Part shown: positions 28,015 to 40,400 of the stretch, one piece after another | Numbering within the stretch: the stretch's first letter is position 1 | How the letters are laid out: each line of letters begins with the position of its first letter | Assembly: GCF_051020975.1 (NCBI RefSeq) | Contig: NW_027478171.1 | Location: 2,480,001-2,544,000, forward strand | Reading direction: 5' to 3' | Length of the DNA: 64,000 nucleotides | Source of the DNA: Osmia lignaria lignaria | Lineage: Eukaryota; Arthropoda; Insecta; Hymenoptera; Megachilidae | The notes under the pieces: model-generated | Databases searched by the model: none | Seen by the model: the letters and a program-made list of their open reading frames with translations, nothing else | Told to the model about the DNA's origin: nothing | Program-made: the position numbers and the translations under genes

Positions 28015-29710
28015 CATAGAACATAAAAAGTAGGAAACTTAATTCTCTACAAAAAACGTCTCTTAACATTTTGCCATAGCTCGCTTCGTTTCCGAGATAT
28101 TTGCAGATTTATCTCAAGGGAAGGGGCCTGACGGACATATTTCGAGATATTTCTTCTTCTTGTTGTTCTTCTTCTGCACAGCTAAGCTGGAAGTGGCATT
28201 TGCAGCGCGCAATAGTGCAGAGTTATCTCAAAGAAAGGGGCCACGGTGTTTCTGTATCTCTATTATGTTGGTGCGGCTTCGGAACTTTTAAATATCTTGA
28301 TATATCTCGAGAACTACGCCTCTGATCGAAAAATATCATAGAACATAAAAAGTAGGAAACTTAATTCTCTACAAAAAACGTCTCTTAACATTTTGCCATA
28401 GCTCGCTTCGTTTCCGAGATATTTGCAGATTTATCTCATGGGAAGGGGCCTGACGGACATATTTCGAGATATTTCTTCTTCTTGTTGTTCTTCTTCTGCA
28501 CAGCTAAGCTGGAAGTGGCATTTGCAGCGCGCAATAGTGCAGAGTTATCTCAAAGAAAGGGGCCACGGTGTTTCTGTATCTCTATTATGTTGGTGCGGCT
28601 TCGGAACTTTTAAATATCTTGATATATCTCGAGAACTACGTCTCTGATCGAAAAATATCATAGAACATAAAAAGTAGGAAACTTAATTCTCTACAAAAAA
28701 CGTCTCTTAACATTTTGCCATAGCTCGCTTCGTTTCCGAGATATTTGCAGATTTATCTCAAGGGAAGGGGCCTGACGGACATATTTCGAGATATTTCTTC
28801 TTCTTGTTGTTCTTCTTCTACACAGCTAAGCTGGAAGTGGCATTTGCGGCTCGCACTAGTGCAGAGTTATCTCAAAGGAAGGGCCCACGGTGCTTCTGTA
28901 TCTCTATTATGTTGGTGCGGCTTCGGAACTTTTAAATATCTCGATATATCTCGAGAACTACGCATCTGATCAAAAAATATCATAGAACATAAAAAGTAGG
29001 AAACTTAATTCTCTACAAAAAATGTCTCTTAACATTTTGCCATAGCTCGCTTCGTTTCCGAGATATTTGCAGATTTATCTCAAGGGAAGGGGCCTGACGG
29101 ACATATTTCGAGATATTTCTTCTTCTTGTTGTTCTTCTTCTGCACAGCTAAGCTGGAAGTGGCATTTGCAGCGCGCAATAGTGCAGAGTTATCTCAAAGA
29201 AAGGGGCCACGGTGTTTCTGTATCTCTATTATGTTGGTGCGGCTTCGGAACTTTTAAATATCTTGATATATCTCGAGAACTACGCATCTGATCAAAAAAT
29301 ATCATACTACATAAAAAGTAGGAAACTTAATTCTCTACAAAAAAGGTCTCTTAACATTTTGCCATAGCTCGCTTCGTTTCCGAGATATTTGCAGATTTAT
29401 CTCAATGGAAGGGGCCTGACGGGCATATTTCGAGATATTTCTTCTTCTTGTTGTTCTTCTTCTGCACAGCTAAGCTGGAAGTGGCATTTGCAGCGCGCAA
29501 TAGTGCAGAGTTGTCTCAAAGAAAGGGGCCACGGTGTTTCTGTATCTATATTATGTTGGTGCGGCTTCGGAACTTTTAAATATCTTGATATATCTCGAGA
29601 ACTACGCATCTGATCAAAAAATATCATACTACATAAAAAGTAGGAAACTTAATTCTCTACAAATAAGGTCTCTTAACATTTTGCCATAGCTCGCTTCGTT
29701 TCCGAGATAT

Positions 29711-30676
29711 TTGCAGATTTATCTCAGGGGAAGGGGCCTGACGGACATATTTCGAGATATTTCTTCTTCTTGTTGGTCTTCTTCTGCACAGCTAAGCTGG
29801 AAGTGGCATTTGCAGCTCGGAATAGTGCAGAGTTATCTCAAAGAAAGGGGCCACGGTGTTTCTGTATCTCTATTATGTTGGTGCGGCTTCGGAACTTTTA
29901 AATATCTTGATATATCTCGAGAACTACGCATCTGATCAAAAAATATCATAGAACATAAAAAGTAGGAAACTTCATTCTCTACCAAAAAGGTCTCTTAACA
30001 TTTTGCCATAGCTCGCTTCGTTTCCGAGATATATGCAGATCTATCTCAAGGGAAGGGGCCTGACGGACATATTTCGGGATATTTCTTCTTCTTGTTGTTC
30101 TTCTTCTGCACAGCTAAACAGGAAGTGGCATTTCCAGCTCGCAATAGTGCAGAGTTATCTGAAAGAAAGGGGCCACGGTGTTTCTGTATCTCTATTATGT
30201 TGGTGCGGCTTCGGAACTTTTAAATATCTTGATATATCTCGAGAACTACGCATCTGATCAAATAATATCATAGAACATAAAAAGTAGGAAACTTAATTCT
30301 CTACAAATAAGGTCTCTTAACATTTTGCCATAGCTCGCTTCGTTTCCGAGATATTTGCAGATTTATCTCAAGGGAAGGGGCCTGACGGACATATTTCGAG
30401 ATATTTCTTCTTCTTGTTGGTCTTCTTCTGCACAGCTAAGCTGGAAGTGGCATTTGCAGCTCGCAATGGTGCAGAGTTATCTCAAAGAAAGGGGCCACGG
30501 TGTTTCTGTATCTCTATTATGTTGGTGCGGCTTCGGAACTTTTAAATATCTTGATATATCTCGAGAACTACGCATCTGATCAAAAAATATCGCAGAACAT
30601 AAAAAGTAGGAAACTTAATTCTCTACAAAAAAGGTCTCTTAACATTTTGCCATAGCTCGCTTCGTTTCCGAGATAT
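29711..30676 (+). repeat. Three-monomer block shared with 1375-2340
   Basis: The order matches 1375-2340, 88 monomers upstream: 'gttggtc' with a 'tcggaatag' monomer, then atatgcagatc with aaacaggaagtgg and catttccagctcgc, then 'gttggtc' with 'caatggtgc'. The third monomer differs at its 3' end, having the 'gagaactacgcat' haplotype here and 'gaaaactacgctt' at 2019-2340. The ATG-type variant is otherwise confined to the two edges of the window. Confidence 0.8.
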
Positions 30677-33600
30677 TTGCAGATTTATCTCAATGGAAGG
30701 GGCCTGACGGGCATATTTCGAGATATTTCTTCTTCTTGTTGTTCTTCTTCTGCACAGCTAAGCTGGAAGTGGCATTTGCAGCGCGCAATAGTGCAGAGTT
30801 ATCTCAAAGAAAGGGGCCACGGTGTTTCTGTATCTCTATTATGTTGGTGCGGCTTCGGAACTTTTAAATATCTTGATATATCTCGAGAACTACGCCTCTG
30901 ATCGAAAAATATCATAGAACATAAAAAGTAGGAAACTTAATTCTCTACAAAAAACGTCTCTTAACATTTTGCCATAGCTCGCTTCGTTTCCGAGATATTT
31001 GCAGATTTATCTCAAGGGAAGGGGCCTGACGGACATATTTCGAGATATTTCTTCTTCTTGTTGTTCTTCTTCTGCACAGCTAAGCTGGAAGTGGCATTTG
31101 CAGCGCGCAATAGTGCAGAGTTGTCTCAAAGAAAGGGGCCACGGTGTTTCTGTATCTATATTATGTTGGTGCGGCTTCGGAACTTTTAAATATCTTGATA
31201 TATCTCGAGAACTACGCATCTGATCAAAAAATATCATACTACATAAAAAGTAGGAAACTTAATTCTCTACAAGAAAGGTCTCTAAACATTTTGCCATAGC
31301 TCGCTTCGTTTCCGAGATATTTGCAGATTTATCTCAATGGAAGGGGCCTGACGGGCATATTTCGAGATATTTCTTCTTCTTGTTGTTCTTCTTCTGCACA
31401 GCTAAGCTGGAAGTGGCATTTGCAGCGCGCAATAGTGCAGAGTTGTCTCAAAGAAAGGGGCCACGGTGTTTCTGTATCTATATTATGTTGGTGCGGCTTC
31501 GGAACTTTTAAATATCTTGATATATCTCGAGAACTACGCATCTGATCAAAAAATATCATACTACATAAAAAGTAGGAAACTTAATTCTCTACAAGAAAGG
31601 TCTCTAAACATTTTGCCATAGCTCGCTTCGTTTCCGAGATATTTGCAGATTTATCTCAAGGGAAGGGGCCTGACGGACATATTTCGAGATGTTTCTTCTT
31701 CTTGTTGTTCTTCTTCTGCACAGCTAAGCTGGAAGTGGCATTTGCAGCTCGCAATAGTGCAGAGTTATCTCAAAGAAAGAGGCCACGGTGTTTCTGTACC
31801 TCTATTATGTGGGTGCAGCTTCGGAACTTTTAAATATCTTGATATATCTCGAGAACTACGCATCTGATCAAAAAATATCATCGAACATAAAAAGTAGGAA
31901 ACTTAATTCTCTACAAAAAAGGTCTCTCAACATTTTGCCATAGCTCGTTTCGTTTCCGAGATATTTGCAGATATATCTCAAGGGAAGGGGCCTGACAGAC
32001 ATATTTCGAGATATTTCTTCTTCTTGTTGTTCTTCTTCTGCACAGCTAAGCTGGAAGTGGCATTTGCAGCTCGCAGTAGTGCAGAGTTATCTCAAAGAAA
32101 GGGGCCACGGTGTTTCTGTATCTCTATTATGTTGGTGCGGCTTCGGAACTTTTAAATATCTTGATATATCTCGAGAACTACGCATATGATCAAAAAATAT
32201 CATAGAACATAAAAAGTAGGAAACTTAATTCTCTACAAAAAAGGTCTCTTAACATTTTGCCATAGCTCGCTTCGTTTCCGAGATATTTGCAGATATATCT
32301 CAAGGGAAGGGGCCTGACGGACATATTTCGAGATATTTCTTCTTCTTGATGTTCTTCTTCTGCACAGCTAAGCTGGGAGTGGCATTTGCAGCTCGCAGTA
32401 GTGCAGAGTTATCTCAAAGAAAGGGGCCACGGTGTTTCTGTATCTCTATTATGTTGGTGCGGCTTCGGAACTTTTAAATATCTTGATATATCTCGAGAAC
32501 TACGCATCTGATCAAAAAATATCATAGAACATAAAAAGTAGGAAACTTAATTCTCTACAAAAAATGTCTCTTAACATTTTGCCATAGCTCGCTTCGTTTC
32601 CGAGATATTTGCAGATATATCTCAAGGGAAGGGGCCTGACGGACATATTTCGAGATATTTCTTCTTCTTGTTGTTCTTCTTCTGCACAGCTAAGCTGGGA
32701 GTGGCATTTGCAGCTCGCAATAGTGCAGAGTTATCTCAAAGAAAGGGGCCACGGTGTTTCTGTATCTCTATTATGTTGGTGCGGCTTCGGAACTTTTAAA
32801 TATCTTGATATATCTCGAGAACAACGCATCTGATCAAAAAATATCATAGAACATAAAAAGTAGGAAACTTAATACTCTACAAAAAAGGTCTCTTAACATT
32901 TTGCCATAGCTCGCTTCGTTTCCGAGATATTTGCATATTTATCTCAAGGGAAGGGGCCTGACGGACATATTTCGAGATATTTCTTCTTCTTGTTGTTCTT
33001 CTTCTGCACAGCTAAGCTGGAAGTGGCATTTGCGGCTCGCACTAGTGCAGAGTTATCTCAAAGAAAGGGGCCACGGTGTTTCTGTATCTCTATTATGTTG
33101 GTGCGGCTTCGGAACTTTTAAATATCTCGATATATCTCGAAAACTACGCTTCTGATCAAAAAATATCATAGAACATAAATTGTAGGAAACATAATTCTCT
33201 ACAAAAAAGGTCTCTTAACATTTTGCCATAGCTCGCTTCGTTTCCGAGATATTTGCAGATATATCTCAAGGGAAGGGGCCTGACGGACATATTTCGAGAT
33301 ATTTCTTCTTCTTGTTGTTCTTCTTCTGCACAGCTAAGCTGGAAGTGGCATTTACAGCTCGCAATAGTGCAGAGTTATCTCAAAGAAAGGGGCCACGGTG
33401 TTTCTGTATCTCTATTATGTTGGTGCGGCTTCGGAACTTTTAAATATCTTGATATATCTCGAGAACTACGCCTCTGATCGAAAAATATCATAGAACATAA
33501 AAAGTAGGAAACTTAATTCTCTACAAAAAACGTCTCTTAACATTTTGCCATAGCTCGCTTCGTTTCCGAGATATTTGCAGATTTATCTCAAGGGAAGGGG

Positions 33601-33896
33601 CCTGACGGACATATTTCGAGATATTTCTTCTTCTTGTTGTTCTTCTTCTGCACAGCTAAGCTGGAAGTGGCATTTGCAGCGCGCAATAGTGCAGAGTTAT
33701 CTCAAAGAAAGGGGCCACGGTGTTTCTGTATCTCTATTATGTTGGTGCGGCTTCGGAACTTTTAAATATCTTGATATATCTCGAGAACTACGCCTCTGAT
33801 CGAAAAATATCATAGAACATAAAAAGTAGGAAACTTAATTCTCTACAAAAAACGTCTCTTAACATTTTGCCATAGCTCGCTTCGTTTCCGAGATAT

Positions 33897-34218
33897 TTGC
33901 AGATTTATCTCAAGGGAAGGGTTCTGACGGACATATTTCGAGATATTTCTTCTTCTTGTTGTTCTTCTTCTGCACAGCTAAGCTGGAAGTGGCACTTGCA
34001 GCTCGCAGTAGTGCAGAGTTATCTCAAAGAAAGGGGCCAAGGTGTTTCTGTATCTCTATTAGGTTGGTGCGGCTTCGGAACTTTTAAATATCTTGATATA
34101 CCTCGAGAACTACGCATCTGATCAAAAAATATCATAGAACATAAAAAGTAGGAAACTTAATTCTCTACAAAAAAGGTCTCTTAACATTTTGCCATAGCTC
34201 GCTTCGTTTCCGAGATAT
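33897..34218 (+). repeat. Outlier monomer with several private substitutions
   Basis: Length and register are normal. It carries a cluster of changes not seen in its neighbours: 'aagggttctgacgg', 'ggcacttgcagc', 'ggccaaggtg', 'attaggttgg' and 'atatacctcgag'. The base type appears to be the 'gctcgcagtag' monomer. It has probably escaped recent homogenisation. Confidence 0.7.
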
Positions 34219-37200
34219 TTGCAGATTTATCTCAATGGAAGGGGCCTGACGGGCATATTTCGAGATATTTCTTCTTCTTGTTGTTCTTCTTCTGCACAGC
34301 TAAGCTGGAAGTGGCATTTGCAGCGCGCAATAGTGCAGAGTTATCTCAAAGAAAGGGGCCACGGTGTTTCTGTATCTCTATTATGTTGGTGCGGCTTCGG
34401 AACTTTTAAATATCTTGATATATCTCGAGAACTACGCATCCGATCAAAAAATATCATAGAACATAAAAAGTAGGAAACTTAATTCTCTACAAAAAAGGTC
34501 TCTTAACATTTTGCCATAGCTCGCTTCGTTTCCGAGATATTTGCAGATATATCTCAAGGGAAGGGGCCTGACGGACATATTTCGAGATATTTCTTCTTCT
34601 TGTTGTTCTTCTTCTGCACAGCTAAGCTGGGAGTGGCATTTGCAGCTCGCAATAGTGCAGAGTTATCTCAAAGAAAGGGGCCACGTTGTTTCTGTATCTC
34701 TATTATGTTGGTGCGGCTTCGGAACTTTTAAATATCTTGATATATCTCGAGAACTACGCCTCTGATCGAAAAATATCATAGAACATAAAAAGTAGGAAAC
34801 TTAATTCTCTACAAAAAACGTCTCTTAACATTTTGCCATAGCTCGCTTCGTTTCCGAGATATTTGCAGATTTATCTCAAGGGAAGGGGCCTGACGGACAT
34901 ATTTCGAGATATTTCTTCTTCTTGTTGTTCTTCTTCTGCACAGCTAAGCTGGAAGTGGCATTTGCAGCGCGCAATAGTGCAGAGTTATCTCAAAGAAAGG
35001 GGCCACGGTGTTTCTGTATCTCTATTATGTTGGTGCGGCTTCGGAACTTTTAAATATCTTGATATATCTCGAGAACTACGCCTCTGATCGAAAAATATCA
35101 TAGAACATAAAAAGTAGGAAACTTAATTCTCTACAAAAAACGTCTCTTAACATTTTGCCATAGCTCGCTTCGTTTCCGAGATATTTGCAGATTTATCTCA
35201 AGGGAAGGGGCCTGACGGACATATTTCGAGATATTTCTTCTTCTTGTTGTTCTTCTTCTGCACAGCTAAGCTGGAAGTGGCATTTGCAGCGCGCAATAGT
35301 GCAGAGTTATCTCAAAGAAAGGGGCCACGGTGTTTCTGTATCTCTATTATGTTGGTGCGGCTTCGGAACTTTTAAATATCTTGATATATCTCGAGAACTA
35401 CGCATCTGATCAAAAAATATCATACTACATAAAAAGTAGGAAACTTAATTCTCTACAAGAAAGGTCTCTAAACATTTTGCCATAGCTCGCTTCGTTTCCG
35501 AGATATTTGCAGATTTATCTCAAGGGAAGGGGCCTGACGGGCATATTTCGAGATATTTCTTCTTCTTGTTGTTCTTCTTCTGCACAGCTAAGCTGGAAGT
35601 GGCATTTGCAGCGCGCAATAGTGCAGAGTTGTCTCAAAGAAAGGGGCCACGGTGTTTCTGTATCTATATTATGTTGGTGCGGCTTCGGAACTTTTAAATA
35701 TCTTGATATATCTCGAGAACTACGCTTCCGATCAAAAAATATCATAGAACATAAAAAGTAGGAAACTTAATTCTCTACAAAAAAGGTCTCTCAACATTTT
35801 GCCATACCTCGTTTCGTTTCCGAGATATTTGCAGATATATCTCAAGGGAAGGGGCCTGACAGACATATTTCGAGATATTTCTTCTTCTTGTTGTTCTTCT
35901 TCTGCACAGCTAAGCTGGAAGTGGCATTTGCAGCTCGCAATAGTGCAGAGTTATCTCAAAGAAAGGGGCCACGGTGTTTCTGTATCTCTATTATGTTGGT
36001 GCGGCTTCGGAACTTTGAAATATCTTGATATATCTCGAGAACAACGCATCTGATCAAAAAATATCATCGAACATAAAAAGTAGGAAACTTAATTCTCTAC
36101 AAAAAAGGTCTCTTAACATTTTGCCATAGCTCGCTGCGTTTCCGAGATATTTGCAGATTTATCTCAAGGGAAGGGGTCTGACGGACATATTTCGAGATAT
36201 TTCTTCTTCTTGTTGTTCTTCTTCTGCACAGCTAAGCTGGAAGTGGCATTTGCAGCTCGCAGTAGTGCAGAGTTATCTCAAAGAAAGGGGCCACGGTGTT
36301 TCTGTATCTCTATTATGTTGGTGCGGCTTCGGAACTTTTAAATATCTTGATATATCTCGAGAACTACGCATGTAATCAAAAAATATCATAGAACATAAAA
36401 AGTAGGAAACTTAATTCTCTACAAAAAAGGTCTCTTAACATTTTGCCATAGCTCGCTTCGTTTCCGAGATATTTGCAGATTTATCTCAATGGAAGGGGCC
36501 TGACGGGCATATTTCGAGATATTTCTTCTTCTTGTTGTTCTTCTTCTGCACAGCTAAGCTGGAAGTGGCATTTGCAGCGCGCAATAGTGCAGAGTTATCT
36601 CAAAGAAAGGGGCCACGGTGTTTCTGTATCTCTATTATGTTGGTGCGGCTTCGGAACTTTTAAATATCTTGATATATCTCGAGAACTACGCATCCGATCG
36701 AAAAATATCATAGAACATAAAAAGTAGGAAACTTAATTCTCTACAAAAAAGGTCTCTTAACATTTTGCCATAGCTCGCTTCGTTTCCGAGATATTTGCAG
36801 ATATATCTCAAGGGAAGGGGCCTGACGGACATATTTCGAGATATTTCTTCTTCTTGTTGTTCTTCTTCTGCACAGCTAAGCTGGGAGTGGCATTTGCAGC
36901 TCGCAATAGTGCAGAGTTATCTCAAAGAAAGGGGCCACGGTGTTTCTGTATCTCTATTATGTTGGTGCGGCTTCGGAGCTTTTAAATATCTTGATATATC
37001 TCGAGAACTACGCATCCGATCGAAAAATATCATAGAACATAAAAAGTAGGAAACTTAATTCTCTACAAAAAAGGTCTCTTAACATTTTGCCATAGCTCGC
37101 TTCGTTTCCGAGATATTTGCAGATATATCTCAAGGGAAGGGGCCTGACGGACATATTTCGAGATATTTCTTCTTCTTGTTGTTCTTCTTCTGCACAGCAA

Positions 37201-37438
37201 AGCTGGAAGTGGCATTTGCAGCTCGCAATTGTGCAGAGTTATCTCAAAGAAAGGGGCCACGGTGTTTCTGTATCTCTATTATGTTGGTGCGGCTTCGGAA
37301 CTTTTAAATATCTTGGTATATCTCGAGAACTACGCATCTGATCAAAAAATATCATAGAACATAAAAAGTAGGAAACTTAATTCTCTACAAAAAAGGTCTC
37401 TTAACATTTTGCCGTAGCTCGCTTCGTTTCCGAGATAT

Positions 37439-40400
37439 TTGCAGATTTATCTCAAGGGAAGGGGCCTGACGGACATATTTCGAAATATTTCTTATTCTTG
37501 TTGTTCTTCTTCTGCACAGCTAAGCTGGAAGTGGCATTTGCAGCTCGCAATAGTGCAGAGTTATCTCAAAGAAAGGGGCCACGGTGTTTCTGTACCTCTA
37601 TTATGTTGGTGCAGCTTCGGAGCTTTTAAATATCTTGATATATCTCGAGAACTACGCATCTGATCAAAAAATATCATAGAACATAAAAAGTAGGAAACCT
37701 AATTCTTTACAAAAAAGGTCTCTTAACGTTTTGCAATAGCTCGCTTCGTTTCCGAGATATTTGCAGATTTATCTCAAGGGAGGGGTCCTGACGGACATAC
37801 TTCGAGATATTTCTTCTTCTTGTTGTTCTTCATCTGCACAGCTAAACTGGAAGTGGCATTTCCAGCTCGCAATAGTGCAGAGTTATCCCAAAGAAAGGGG
37901 CCACGCTGTTTCTGTATCTCTATTATGTTGGTGCGGCTTCGGAACTTTTAAATATCTCGATATATCTCGAAAACTACGCTTCTGATCAAAAAATATCATA
38001 GAACATAAATTGTAGGAAACATAATTCTCTACAAAAAAGGTCTCTTAACATTTTGCCATAGCTCGCTTCGTTTCCGAGATATTTGCAGATTTATCTCAAG
38101 GGAAGGGGCCTGACGGACATATTTCGAGATATTTCTTCTTCTTGTTGTTCTTCTTCTGCACAGCTGAGCTGGAAGTGGCATTTGCAGGTCGCAATAGTGC
38201 AGAGTTATCTCAAAGAAAGGGGCCACGGTGTTTCTGTATCTCTATTATGTTGGTGCGGCTTCGGAACTTTTAAATATCTCGATATATCTCGAAAACTACG
38301 CTTCTGATCAAAAAATATCATAGAACGTAAATTGTAGGAAACATTATTCTCTACAAAAAAGGCCTCTTAACATTTTGCCATAGCTCGCTTCGTTTCCGAG
38401 ATATTTGCAGATTTATCTCAAGGGAAGGGGCCTGACGGACATATTTCGAGATATTTCTTCTTCTTGTTGTTCTTCTTCTGCACAGCTAAGCTGGAAGTGG
38501 CATTTGCAGCGCGCAATAGTGCAGAGTTATCTCAAAGAAAGGGGCCACGGTGTTTCTGTATCTCTACTATGTTGGTGCGGCTTCGGAACTTTTAAATATC
38601 TTGATATATCTCGAGAACTACGCATCTGATCAAAAAATATCATACTACATAAAAAGTAGGAAACTTAATTCTCTACAAGAAAGGTCTCTAAACATTTTGC
38701 CATAGCTCGCTTCGTTTCCGAGATATTTGCAGATTTATCTCAAGGGAAGGGGCCTGACGGACATATTTCGAGATATTTCTTCTTCTTGTTGTTCTTCTTC
38801 TGCACAGCTAAGCTGGAAGTGGCATTTGCAGCTCGCAATAGTGCAGAGTTATCTCAAAGAGAGGGGCCACGGTGTTTCTGTATCTCTATTATGTTGGTGC
38901 GGCTTCGGAACTTTTAAATATCTTGATATATCTCGAGAACTACGCATCTGATCAAAAAATATCATAGAAGATAAAAAGTAGGAAACTTAATTCTCTACAA
39001 AAAAGGTCTCTTAACATTTCGCCATAGCTCGCTTCGTTTCCGAGATATTTGCAGATTTATCTCAAGGGAAGGGGCCTGTCGGACATATTTCGAGATATTT
39101 CTTCTTCTTGTTGTTCTTCTTCTGCACAGCTAAGCTGGAAGTGGCATTTGCGGCTCGCACTAGTGCAGAGTTATCTCAAAGAAAGGGGCCACGGTGTTTC
39201 TGTATCTCTATTATGTTGGTGCAGCTTCAGAACTTTTAAATATCTTGATATATCTCGAGAACTACGCATCTGATCAAAAAATATCATGGAACATAAAAAG
39301 TAGAAAACTTAATTCTCTACAAAAAAGGTCTCTTAACATTTTGCCGTAGCTCGCTTCGTTTCCGAGATATTTGCAGATTTATCTCAAGGGAAGGGGCCTG
39401 ACGGACATATTTCGAAATATTTCTTATTCTTGTTGTTCTTCTTCTGCACAGCTAAGCTGGAAGTGGCATTTGCAGCTCGCAATAGTGCAGAGTTATCTCA
39501 AAGAAAGGGGCCACGGTGTTTCTGTACCTCTATTATGTTGGTGCAGCTTCGGAGCTTTTAAATATCTTGATATATCTCGAGAACTACGCATCTGATCAAA
39601 AAATATCATAGAACATAAAAAGTAGGAAACCTAATTCTTTACAAAAAAGGTCTCTTAACGTTTTGCAATAGCTCGCTTCGTTTCCGAGATATTTGCAGAT
39701 TTATCTCAAGGGAGGGGTCCTGACGGACATACTTCGAGATATTTCTTCTTCTTGTTGTTCTTCATCTGCACAGCTAAACTGGAAGTGGCATTTCCAGCTC
39801 GCAATAGTGCAGAGTTATCCCAAAGAAAGGGGCCACGCTGTTTCTGTATCTCTATTATGTTGGTGCGGCTTCGGAACTTTTAAATATCTCGATATATCTC
39901 GAAAACTACGCTTCTGATCAAAAAATATCATAGAACATAAATTGTAGGAAACATAATTCTCTACAAAAAAGGTCTCTTAACATTTTGCCATAGCTCGCTT
40001 CGTTTCCGAGATATTTGCAGATTTATCTCAAGGGAAGGGGCCTGACGGACATATTTCGAGATATTTCTTCTTCTTGTTGTTCTTCTTCTGCACAGCTGAG
40101 CTGGAAGTGGCATTTGCAGGTCGCAATAGTGCAGAGTTATCTCAAAGAAAGGGGCCACGGTGTTTCTGTATCTCTATTATGTTGGTGCGGCTTCGGAACT
40201 TTTAAATATCTCGATATATCTCGAAAACTACGCTTCTGATCAAAAAATATCATAGAACGTAAATTGTAGGAAACATTATTCTCTACAAAAAAGGCCTCTT
40301 AACATTTTGCCATAGCTCGCTTCGTTTCCGAGATATTTGCAGATTTATCTCAAGGGAAGGGGCCTGACGGACATATTTCGAGATATTTCTTCTTCTTGTT

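Larger units (their letters stand above)
21339..37438 (+). repeat. Mosaic domain of recurring cassettes (50 monomers)
   Basis: Short monomer strings recur without a constant period. The string 'gctgggagtgg', 'gcggctcgcac', 'catttacagctcgc', 'gcagcgcgcaat' appears from 21661, 27135 and 32609, as it does inside the 7-mer HOR. The string 'ctcaatggaagg', 'tatgtgggtgc', 'gctcgcagtag' appears from 22949 and 31321, as it does in the 5-mer HOR. Two monomers with 'cacggtgcttc' and 'gttcctcttc' (24237-24880) recur at 25847-26490. The pattern fits repeated unequal exchange on top of older HORs. Confidence 0.8.
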
